NCBI GenBank assembly: GCA_903848465.1
Contig: CAINGK010000231.1
Span: 1-64,000, forward strand
Length of the DNA: 64,000 nt
Source of the DNA: an uncultured Verrucomicrobiota bacterium
GTDB taxonomy: Bacteria > Verrucomicrobiota > Verrucomicrobiia > Verrucomicrobiales > Verrucomicrobiaceae
Direction of reading: 5' to 3'
Notes under the pieces: model-generated
The model's database searches: none
What the model saw: the letters and a program-made list of their open reading frames with translations, nothing else
Told to the model about the DNA's origin: nothing
Translations under genes and position numbers: made by a program
Shown: piece after piece, positions 18,790 to 25,605 of the stretch
How the letters are laid out: the number at the start of each line of letters is the position of its first letter
How positions within the stretch are numbered: position 1 is the first letter of the stretch

Positions 18790-20253
18790 TCAAAAGAAAC
18801 GATGAGTGAATTGAAAGTAGCCGAAGTTGGTATGATCGCGGTGCAGCAAGGACTTCACATAACCGCCGGACTGGAAGTAGGAGTAGCCCACGGTGATCTC
18901 TGTTTTGGGACTCCAGGTGTAGCGGGCGCGGAGGTCATACTCGCCACCGAGGAATTTGCCGCTGGCACCGGTTTTATCCTGCACCTGGATGACGTTGCCC
19001 ACGGAGTAAACATCGGTGGCGCTGTCCAGCCAGTAGGCGCTGTAGTTGACGTCCAGGCGCAGGTTTTGATGCGGCTTGATCTCCAGGCGCACGGTGGGCG
19101 TGCTGACGTTCTGATAGGTGATGTAGTCATTGGCGGACCATGCGCGGCCAAAGCCGTAGAAACGCTGAAAGCGGTTGTCGGTGTTGTCTTTGGGACTGTG
19201 GTCGCCGCTGGCGTAGCCATAGAAGGCGCTGATGCGCGGCTTCCAGGGATTGGAGGGCACCGTGTAGCCCACTTCAAAAGTACCGGCGTAGGCCTGGATG
19301 GTGCGTGTGCCGTTTCTGCCAGTCTGGTAGGTGACGCTGAAGTCGTAATCGAGTCCGGTGCTGCCCACCACGCCATAGGCGCGCAGGCCGGGCGAATGCA
19401 CCTGGTAGTCCACCACACCGGGCACGGGGGACTGATTCATCGCGAGGTAGTAGGGCTCCAGCGTGACGATGTCTGACCAGCTCCGCAAGTGACCAATGAC
19501 GCCATAGACCCACTGCTTGGTCACGGGGCTGTCCCAGTCATACTTCTGCCGGTTCAGCGGCTGCACCGCCAGGAAATCCACCTGCCAGTCATTGCTCTCC
19601 TGACCGACACTGCTGACGAAGCCCTTGAAGGTGTTGGCGGTGTTGCGCCACTCGTTGTTGGAGAGCAGACGACGGTCCAGGTAGTCGAAGTTTTGAATGC
19701 CAAAGCGCACGCTCAGCGGACGATTGTTACCGATGGGGTCGTGGCCGAGGAGGCTCTTGAAGTATAGCTCGCCATAGAGACGGGTGATGGCGAACTCATT
19801 TACGTCGCGGTTGTCGCGCGCAAACTGGCTGTTTTCACGCCGGGAGTCCTGTATTTCAAAGGCAAGGCGGAAGGGATCGAGGAGGTCGTGGATGCCGATG
19901 TAGGCCCGCGTGCGGTGCAGCATCGGCTGGTCCAGTGAAGCCATCGGGCGGCGCAGGTCGTTGTCGCGGTACTCGTAGCGGAAACGGTAGTCCAAACCAA
20001 AGTCGAGCCAGCTTGCTTTGAGCAGCGAATCGATGCCCATTTCAGTCGCATTGCGCGCATAATTGGGCGGGTCCGTGGCGCGGGTGGTGCCAAAGCTCAG
20101 CGGATTTTGATAATAGGTGCCACGCGTGATTTTTTTTGGCGTGTCCTTTTTTGGCGTGTCTTCAGCGCCGACTGCGACGGCGGTGGCGAAAACAAACAGG
20201 GCAAGCAGAGCGGTGCTGGATGGCGATGTTCGGAAGGTTCTCAAGGAGGGCAT
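18790..20253 (-). CDS. Outer-membrane porin, alginate-export (AlgE-like) family
   Basis: 487 residues. A signal peptide (ends about VAVGA, residue 30) is followed by a Lys/Thr-rich linker and many amphipathic strands, such as LDYRFRYEYRDND, RTRAYIGIHDLLDPFRLAFEIQDSRRE and LRARYTWSPKTEITVGYSYF. The protein ends FTHRFF, a terminal aromatic typical of barrels. The FEIQDSRR segment and the size match alginate-export/OprD-like beta-barrels. Because it is the first gene of the sulfate operon, I infer that it lets sulfate or organosulfur anions across the outer membrane rather than alginate. Confidence 0.75.
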   Translation of the reverse strand: MPSLRTFRTSPSSTALLALFVFATAVAVGAEDTPKKDTPKKITRGTYYQNPLSFGTTRATDPPNYARNATEMGIDSLLKASWLDFGLDYRFRYEYRDNDLRRPMASLDQPMLHRTRAYIGIHDLLDPFRLAFEIQDSRRENSQFARDNRDVNEFAITRLYGELYFKSLLGHDPIGNNRPLSVRFGIQNFDYLDRRLLSNNEWRNTANTFKGFVSSVGQESNDWQVDFLAVQPLNRQKYDWDSPVTKQWVYGVIGHLRSWSDIVTLEPYYLAMNQSPVPGVVDYQVHSPGLRAYGVVGSTGLDYDFSVTYQTGRNGTRTIQAYAGTFEVGYTVPSNPWKPRISAFYGYASGDHSPKDNTDNRFQRFYGFGRAWSANDYITYQNVSTPTVRLEIKPHQNLRLDVNYSAYWLDSATDVYSVGNVIQVQDKTGASGKFLGGEYDLRARYTWSPKTEITVGYSYFQSGGYVKSLLHRDHTNFGYFQFTHRFF

Positions 20254-20406
20254 GTTCGGGAGGCTGCGGCAGCTTTGGTGTGGGGTGTTGCAGATAGGAC
20301 TGATCTGAACCCGGAAGAGCCCGCTTGCAAAACGGCGTAACCATCATGGGGAAAGCCGTCAAGTCTCGAACACTTCCGGTGGACCGGTCAGTTATTGGAA
20401 CGGCGT

Positions 20407-20425
20407 GGAATCCATGCTGGATTCC
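20407..20425. promoter_or_regulatory. Perfect dyad, possible operator of the sulfate operon
   Basis: GGAATCC-ATGCT-GGATTCC is a perfect 7-5-7 inverted repeat just downstream of the proposed transcription start. This is a good position for a repressor site. The Rrf2 regulator encoded 600 bp away is the obvious candidate ligand, but no binding consensus is demonstrated here. Confidence 0.45.
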
Positions 20426-20442
20426 TGCGGCCATGTGTTTGA

Positions 20443-20471
20443 TAGATATTTCAGCAAACTACATAGAGCAA
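20443..20471 (-). promoter_or_regulatory. Candidate promoter of the porin-sulfate operon
   Basis: On the minus strand TTGCTC (20471-20466) and TATCTA (20448-20443) are separated by 17 bases, a sigma-70-like arrangement. Transcription would begin near 20436 and give a leader of about 180 nt before the porin ATG. The assignment rests on pattern only. Confidence 0.4.
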
Positions 20472-20578
20472 GTGTGAATTAAAAACTTTTTAGCGCGAAA
20501 TGCGCTGGGCGGGTTTCACCTCGTCACGGGGGGTATCTCTGGATGATTATCAGCCACTTCAAATGCTGAACTCGCTGA

Positions 20579-20746
20579 TCAGCTTCTTTTGCTTCTTCGC
20601 GTTTTTGTCGGAATGCGGTGTATCAGGAAGACGTTTGCACCGATGGTACTGTCTTCGCCAATGACGGCCTCACCACTGATGATGGTGGAGTTCGGGTATG
20701 CCCTGCGACAGACACTACCAACCACAAGGTCAGGCAAAAAATGATT
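20579..20746 (-). pseudogene. Remnant of serine O-acetyltransferase (cysE-like) C-terminus
   Basis: Read on the minus strand, this stretch ends ...YPNSTIISGEAVIGEDSTIG then ANVFLIHRIPTKT before a stop at 20579-20581. The hexapeptide-repeat pattern and the order VIGxxSTIGANVFL match the left-handed beta-helix end of EpsC-type serine acetyltransferases. The frame is blocked by a TGA just upstream (about 20747) and no N-terminal catalytic part is seen, so it is a decayed fragment. The enzyme would supply O-acetylserine for cysteine synthesis, which fits its place between the sulfate operon and the Rrf2 gene. Confidence 0.55.
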
Positions 20747-21037
20747 TCATCCCTGAGCAACTTCAGTACGTCATTCAGCGGGGCGTAGTAGCACATGCCC
20801 GTCTCGTAAGCTTCTGCTCGAAGAGTTTACGCACACGACGGATCTATCCACTGATGTGGATGGCGCAGCCATCATGGCCTGTAGCGAGGGGCAGAAGCGA
20901 TCCCTTGTTCGCTTTCACTTTGAGAGGGGTTGCTTTTGAAGATTGCGAGTGCGGATAAAAATCCACCAGCGTGCCATTCATGCCGCCCCTGGCGCAGAGT
21001 AGGTCGTTGCCACGCTCCGCACGGGCTGGATGCGCCG
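20747..21037. other. Gene-free stretch, probably decayed coding DNA
   Basis: No intact gene is supported. A minus-strand fragment reading YYAPLNDVLKLLRDEI appears in another frame next to the cysE-like remnant. This suggests further decayed coding sequence with frameshifts. A plus-strand frame at 20698-20958 has no recognisable features. Confidence 0.4.
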
Positions 21038-21580
21038 TTACGCCACCGGGTCCAGTAACGCCGCCAGGAAGCCGTCAGACGGGTCTGCATGGCGTTTGGT
21101 GGTGGTCTTTTTCTTGGCGGCTTTTTTGCCGGTGGCGGCGCATTGCACCTGCTTACGCAGCGTGACTTCCACCACATTTTCTAACGTGTAACGGTCCAAG
21201 ATGTTCGCGATGGCGTTGCGCACATCGATCATGAGCATGCGCAAACCGCAATGCGTCTCATCCGGGCAACTGCACTTCTCATATTCCGTCTCGCTGGCGC
21301 AGCCGATGGGGGCCAGCTTGCCGTCGATCAGGCGGACGACTTCACCCATTTTGATTGATTTCATCGGCTTGGCCAACTGCGTGCCGCCATACTTGCCGCG
21401 TGTGCTTTTCACATAACCTGCCGTGCGCAGCTCGAACAAGATGGCCTCAAGGAATTTAAACGGCAGGTGCTCCTGCTCCGCTAATGAGGACACCGAAATC
21501 ACACCTTCCTTCAGGCGCTCCGCAATGCCCAGTCGAATCAAGGTGCGCAGTGCATATTCTCCACGTTTGGTCAGTCGCAT
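21038..21580 (-). CDS. Rrf2-family transcriptional regulator
   Basis: 180 residues starting MRLTKRGEYALRTLIRLG, the canonical Rrf2 winged-helix opening. LAEQEHLPFKFLEAILFELRTAGYVKSTRGKYGG is the recognition helix and wing. Cysteines at 94, 103, 105 and 111 sit where Fe-S-binding members such as IscR carry ligands, though the spacing differs. The C-terminal tail is Lys/Thr-rich. Rrf2 proteins sense Fe-S clusters, nitric oxide or cysteine status (IscR, NsrR, CymR). Its position beside a cysE remnant and sulfate importer suggests control of sulfur acquisition (inference). It is divergent from hemB with a 149-bp gap. Confidence 0.88.
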   Translation of the reverse strand: MRLTKRGEYALRTLIRLGIAERLKEGVISVSSLAEQEHLPFKFLEAILFELRTAGYVKSTRGKYGGTQLAKPMKSIKMGEVVRLIDGKLAPIGCASETEYEKCSCPDETHCGLRMLMIDVRNAIANILDRYTLENVVEVTLRKQVQCAATGKKAAKKKTTTKRHADPSDGFLAALLDPVA

Positions 21581-21729
21581 GGCGCTACAATGAAATGGTG
21601 ACGCACACCGGGCAAGTAGGAATACGTTTTTTAACCGCTTCAGGCATGGTTGCCGCATTCGTGGCATCGCGGAGCTGCTCAAATTCGGCATTTGCCCTTG
21701 GCTTGCCTCTCCGCCAATATTTAAGGCAG

Positions 21730-22704
21730 ATGAATCTTCCGATCCGCCCCCGTCGCAACCGCCAGTCTCCCGCCATTCGTGATCTCGTCCGCGAAACCGA
21801 ACTGACGCCCGGCCATTTGATCTATCCGCTTTTCCTTCAGGAGGGTGGTGCGAACACGCCCATTGCCTCGATGCCCGGCTGCACCCGCTGGAACCTTGAG
21901 GGGCTCGTGCAGGAGGCGGGAGCCGCGCACGCGTTGGGCGTCCCGGCGGTGGTTCTATTTCCGCGCATCCCCGATGAACTCAAAACACGGGGGGCCGAGG
22001 CTTGCCACGCCGATGACGGCCTCGTGCCCCGTGCGATCCGTGCGCTGAAAAGCGCCCACCCGACACTGACGGTGATCACCGATGTGGCGCTGGATCCCTA
22101 CAACAGCGACGGGCACGACGGACTCGTGACCGATGACGGCCGCATTTTAAACGATGAAACTGTCGCCGTACTCTGCCAGCAGGCGCTCTGCCACGCGCGT
22201 GCCGGAGCTGACATCGTGTCCCCGAGCGACATGATGGACGGGCGTGTGGCCGCGCTGCGCGCTGCGCTGGATGGCGCTGAATTTCAGGCCGTTTCGATCA
22301 TTAGCTACACGGCCAAGTATGCCAGCGCCTATTATGGCCCGTTTCGTGGCGCGCTCGATTCCGCGCCGAAAGCCGGAGACAAGAAAACGTATCAGATGGA
22401 CCCGGCCAATGCGCGGGAAGCCCTGCGCGAAGCCGCTCTCGATGAAGCCGAAGGGGCCGACATCCTCATGGTCAAGCCAGCGGGGCCGTACCTCGACATC
22501 ATTGCCAAACTGCGCGCCGCCTCCACGCTGCCCATCGCGGCCTATCAGGTCAGCGGCGAGTATTTGATGATCAAAGCCGGTGCTGCAGGTGGCTGGATCG
22601 ATGAAGCGAAGATCGTGAACGAATCCCTCATCGGCATCCGCCGCGCCGGTGCGGACATGATTCTCACCTACTTCGCTAAGCAGTGGGCGGCGGCGTGGCG
22701 GTGA
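21730..22704 (+). CDS. hemB: Delta-aminolevulinic acid dehydratase (porphobilinogen synthase)
   Basis: 324 residues from the ATG at 21730, the normal family length. In-frame sequence extends upstream but lacks family similarity. The enzyme condenses two 5-aminolevulinate molecules to porphobilinogen in heme synthesis. The two active-site lysines are in SYTAKYASAYYGPFR (about 196) and MVKPAGPYLDI (about 249). The metal-binding segment reads TDVALDPYNSDGHDG, without the cysteines of zinc enzymes, so it belongs to the magnesium-type group. It converges on cutA with seven bases between stops. Confidence 0.96.
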   Translation: MNLPIRPRRNRQSPAIRDLVRETELTPGHLIYPLFLQEGGANTPIASMPGCTRWNLEGLVQEAGAAHALGVPAVVLFPRIPDELKTRGAEACHADDGLVPRAIRALKSAHPTLTVITDVALDPYNSDGHDGLVTDDGRILNDETVAVLCQQALCHARAGADIVSPSDMMDGRVAALRAALDGAEFQAVSIISYTAKYASAYYGPFRGALDSAPKAGDKKTYQMDPANAREALREAALDEAEGADILMVKPAGPYLDIIAKLRAASTLPIAAYQVSGEYLMIKAGAAGGWIDEAKIVNESLIGIRRAGADMILTYFAKQWAAAWR

Positions 22705-22711
22705 GGCGGTG

Positions 22712-23029
22712 TTAGACTACACTCTCTCCCACCCACCGCGCATACCCTTCCGACACCTGTTCGGGCTTCAGCGCCACGATCTCCGGTACGTCGTAGGGAT
22801 GCAGTTCCCGTAGGCGTGATTCGAGGCGCGTCCAGGCGCCAGCCGTCGTCTTAAACACCGCCAGCACTTCGGCGGCGGTTTCCACTTTCCCCTCCCAGCG
22901 GTAGATCGATTCCACGGCGGGGATGAGATTCACGCAGGCGGCGAGTTGCGATTCTACCAGCGCCGTGCCAGTCTCGCGGGCTTTCCCGAGATCCGGGAAG
23001 GTGCAAAACACAATGATGAGGTCGTTCAT
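22712..23029 (-). CDS. cutA: CutA-family protein
   Basis: 105 residues from ATG 23029. A TTG three codons upstream is a weaker choice. The family pattern is complete: IVFCTFPDLGKARETGTALVESQLAACVNLIP, the SIYRWEGKVE strand, and LHPYDVPEIVAL near the end. CutA proteins are small ferredoxin-like trimers linked to divalent-cation tolerance, but their biochemical role is unsettled. The gene is divergent from a histidine kinase with only 12 bases between the two start codons. Confidence 0.92.
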   Translation of the reverse strand: MNDLIIVFCTFPDLGKARETGTALVESQLAACVNLIPAVESIYRWEGKVETAAEVLAVFKTTAGAWTRLESRLRELHPYDVPEIVALKPEQVSEGYARWVGESVV

Positions 23030-23041
23030 GACCACCAACCT

Positions 23042-24205
23042 ATGAGATCTGCCTTCATCGACAAGCTTATCAAACGCATGGACCGCCTCGAACCGGGCGA
23101 AATCCAGGGCATCGTGCTGGAACTGGTGCGCGAGAAAAAATTTCAGGAGAAGGTCTTTGAGGCGCTGCAGGAGGGGGTCATCCTGCTGGATACCGAGGGC
23201 AAGGTCAGCTACGTGAACCGCGCGGCCTGCACCTTCTTCGGCCTGGAGCAGGATCAGGTGCTAGGCCAACGCCTCGCGCAGGGCGTGCGCGGCCTGGACT
23301 GGAATGAACTGCTCAAGCCCGGCACCGTGGTCAGTCGCGATCTGGAGGTGTTTTACCCGGAGAACCGCTACCTCAATTTCTACATCACCAGCATCGACGA
23401 CGACACGCCGCTGGGCTTTGTGATGCTGATCCGCGATGTCACCGAGACGCGGAAGCGCACCGAAGAGCAGCTCGAAAGCGAGCGACTCAATGCCTTCACG
23501 CTGCTGGCTGCCGGCGTGGCGCATGAGCTTGGCAATCCGCTCAATTCCCTCACCATCCACCTGCAACTCCTCGAACGCCGCCTCAAGAAAATGGGGGCCA
23601 AAGGGGCCAGCCTGCGCGAGCACCTGGATGTGGCCACCGGCGAGATCAAGCGGCTCGATTTCATCATCGGCCAGTTCCTCGCCGCCATCCGCCCCACCAA
23701 GCCACAACTCCAGCGCGTGCAGTTGCGCGAGCTGCTGGATGAATGCGTACGCTTCCTCCAGCCCGAGATCGAAGCTGCCAAGGTGAAGCTTAAGCTCGAA
23801 CTGCGCTCCGATCTGCCCGCCATGCCGCTGGATCCCGGCCAGATGAAGCAGGCGGTGTACAATCTCATCCGCAATGCGTGTCAGGCCATGCCCAAAGGCG
23901 GCACGCTCACGATCAACGGCACCTTCACGGACTTCGAGGTACGCCTGAGCTTTGAAGATACGGGGAAGGGCATCAATGCTGAACAGATGGGCAAGCTCTT
24001 CCAGCCCTTCTCCACCACCCGCACCACCGGCTCTGGGCTGGGCCTGCTCATCGTGCGCCGCATCATTCGCGAGCACGGCGGCGAGATCGACATCGAAAGC
24101 CGCGAAGGACTGGGTACTCGCGTGAGCCTTTGGCTGCCTTTAGTTGAGAAGAACGTGCGCATGCTGGAGGCAGGGAGAGATGCAGAAGCGAACTCAGAGC
24201 GGTAA
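23042..24205 (+). CDS. PAS-domain sensor histidine kinase (NtrB-like), orphan
   Basis: 387 residues from ATG 23042. An in-frame ATG at 23078 is an alternative start. No transmembrane segment is seen, so it is probably cytoplasmic. Residues about 35-145 form a PAS domain (ALQEGVILLDTEGKVSYVNRAAC). The HisKA motif AAGVAHELGNPLNSL carries the phospho-accepting His161. NLIRNACQAMPKGG, FEDTGKGI and TTGSGLGLLIVRRIIREHGG are the N, G1 and G2 boxes of the ATPase domain. The form resembles NtrB/ZraS kinases that act with sigma-54 response regulators. No response regulator is adjacent, so partner and signal are unknown. Confidence 0.9.
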   Translation: MRSAFIDKLIKRMDRLEPGEIQGIVLELVREKKFQEKVFEALQEGVILLDTEGKVSYVNRAACTFFGLEQDQVLGQRLAQGVRGLDWNELLKPGTVVSRDLEVFYPENRYLNFYITSIDDDTPLGFVMLIRDVTETRKRTEEQLESERLNAFTLLAAGVAHELGNPLNSLTIHLQLLERRLKKMGAKGASLREHLDVATGEIKRLDFIIGQFLAAIRPTKPQLQRVQLRELLDECVRFLQPEIEAAKVKLKLELRSDLPAMPLDPGQMKQAVYNLIRNACQAMPKGGTLTINGTFTDFEVRLSFEDTGKGINAEQMGKLFQPFSTTRTTGSGLGLLIVRRIIREHGGEIDIESREGLGTRVSLWLPLVEKNVRMLEAGRDAEANSER

Positions 24206-24320
24206 GCTATGCGCCTATTTTTATGGAAATGACCATTGATATAAAAATTATATAAACCTGTGAATCCAATGCAATCCCGGGGTTGACCACCGCGCGGGAT
24301 GCTGCAAGCGTCTGCCTCCC

Positions 24321-24602
24321 ATGCCTGAATCAACCAATCCCAAACCCGCCCGTAAACTGAACCCAGCCCTGAGCAAACCCGTCCAGCCGGATGAGATTCT
24401 CGCGAAGGTGATCGGCTCTACTCCTCTTTCCCGTGGAGAGATGACCAAGAAGCTGTGGGAATACATCAAGAAGAATGGTCTGCAGGACCAGGCCAAAAAG
24501 ACCAACATCAACGCTGACGAGGCGCTGAAGGCCGTCTTTGGTGGCAAGAGCCAGGTGACCATGTTTGAGATGACCAAGCTCGTCTCCGCACACGTCAAGT
24601 AA
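24321..24602 (+). CDS. Stand-alone SWIB/MDM2-domain protein
   Basis: 93 residues, nearly all one SWIB domain: PLSRGEMTKKLWEYIKKNGLQDQ, NINADEALKAVFGGKSQVTMFEMTKLVSAHV. A basic, Pro-rich N-terminal 25 residues precedes it. SWIB domains are known from eukaryotic chromatin remodelling complexes. In bacteria they occur mainly in the Chlamydiae-Verrucomicrobia group, as small proteins or fused to topoisomerase I, where a DNA-related role is suspected. It is transcribed alone and followed by a strong terminator, suggesting a monocistronic unit. Confidence 0.93.
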   Translation: MPESTNPKPARKLNPALSKPVQPDEILAKVIGSTPLSRGEMTKKLWEYIKKNGLQDQAKKTNINADEALKAVFGGKSQVTMFEMTKLVSAHVK

Positions 24603-24646
24603 CCGGCATCCGCCACTGGTGTTTCCGGTGGTGTACATCCGATTCC

Positions 24647-24679
24647 AAAACCCGCAGATCCAATCCATCTGCGGGTTTT
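24647..24679 (+). terminator. Rho-independent terminator after the SWIB gene
   Basis: AAAACCCGCAGAT (24647-24659) and ATCTGCGGGTTTT (24667-24679) form a perfect 13-pair inverted repeat with a seven-base loop, ending in a T-run. It lies 45 bp after the SWIB stop. It is symmetrical enough to act in both directions. Confidence 0.88.
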
Positions 24680-24815
24680 CTGCGTCTGCGAGAATCCACT
24701 CATCTGGACGACGGCAAGTGAGAACGCGGGCCGTTGCTTCATACGCAGTCAATTCGCCCTTGCATCGTCCACGCTTTCGCGTCATCTCAGGGGAACCTGC
24801 TCGACACCACCCACC

Positions 24816-25571
24816 TTGGCAACCACCGACTCCTCACGCACCCTCGTAGCCATTCCTGCCCGCTGGGGTTCCACCCGGTTCCCAGGCAAACCGCTCCACC
24901 TCATCGCCGGTAAACCGCTGGTGCAGCACGTCTGGGAGCGCTGCCAGGAATGCAAGCAGATCGACGACGTCATCATCGCCACAGATGACGCCCGCATTGC
25001 GGAAGCCGCCGCCGGTTTCGGCGCGAAGTGTGTGCTCACCGCGCCAGAGCATCCCAGCGGCACGGATCGCATCGCCGAGGCGGCGAATGCATTCCCAGAC
25101 CACCGGGTCATCATCAATGTGCAAGGGGATGAGCCGCTGATTTCACCAGCGCTTATCGATGAACTGGCCCGCACGCTCCGTGACGACCCCGGTGTGAAGA
25201 TGATCACCGCCGCCGCGCCGATCCATGATGCAGCGCAGATCAGCGACCCAAACGTCGTCAAAGTCATCTTCGACACTCACGGCGATGCGCTCTATTTCTC
25301 GCGCTCCCCGCTGCCGTACCTGCGCAATCCTGAATCTTGGCCGCGCAGCTACCGCCACCTGGGCATTTATGGCTTTCAGCGTAGTTTTCTGTTCCAGTTT
25401 GTCGCCTGGCCGCCTTCACGGTTGGAGCAAACCGAGTCTCTGGAGCAGCTCCGCGCCCTCGAAAACGGCTCCCGCATCCGTGTTGTGCTGACGGACGAAC
25501 TCTCTCCCGGAGTGGATACACCGGAGCAGGCGGACGCCATTGAAAAGCATCTTCAAAAACAATCTTCTTGA
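24816..25571 (+). CDS. kdsB: 3-deoxy-manno-octulosonate cytidylyltransferase (CMP-KDO synthetase)
   Basis: 251 residues, normal for KdsB. No ATG or GTG fits, and the frame most plausibly begins at the TTG at 24816 (then ATTDSSRTLVAIPARWGSTRFPGKPL). IPARWGSTRFPGKPL is the nucleotide-binding signature. ATDD, PSGTDRIAEA, NVQGDEP and YFSRSPLPY are further family motifs. It activates KDO with CTP for lipopolysaccharide inner core synthesis, so the cell makes LPS. It is followed 34 bp later by pyrG, which makes the CTP substrate, and the two are probably co-transcribed. Confidence 0.93.
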   Translation: MATTDSSRTLVAIPARWGSTRFPGKPLHLIAGKPLVQHVWERCQECKQIDDVIIATDDARIAEAAAGFGAKCVLTAPEHPSGTDRIAEAANAFPDHRVIINVQGDEPLISPALIDELARTLRDDPGVKMITAAAPIHDAAQISDPNVVKVIFDTHGDALYFSRSPLPYLRNPESWPRSYRHLGIYGFQRSFLFQFVAWPPSRLEQTESLEQLRALENGSRIRVVLTDELSPGVDTPEQADAIEKHLQKQSS

Positions 25572-25605
25572 ACTGCGCCCCGATAACCTCCAACCGAGAA
25601 GCATC

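Noticed and set aside
20698..20958. 86-codon plus-strand frame in the sulfate-cluster gap
   Set aside because: It lies across the decayed cysE-like region, has no ribosome site and no recognised features.
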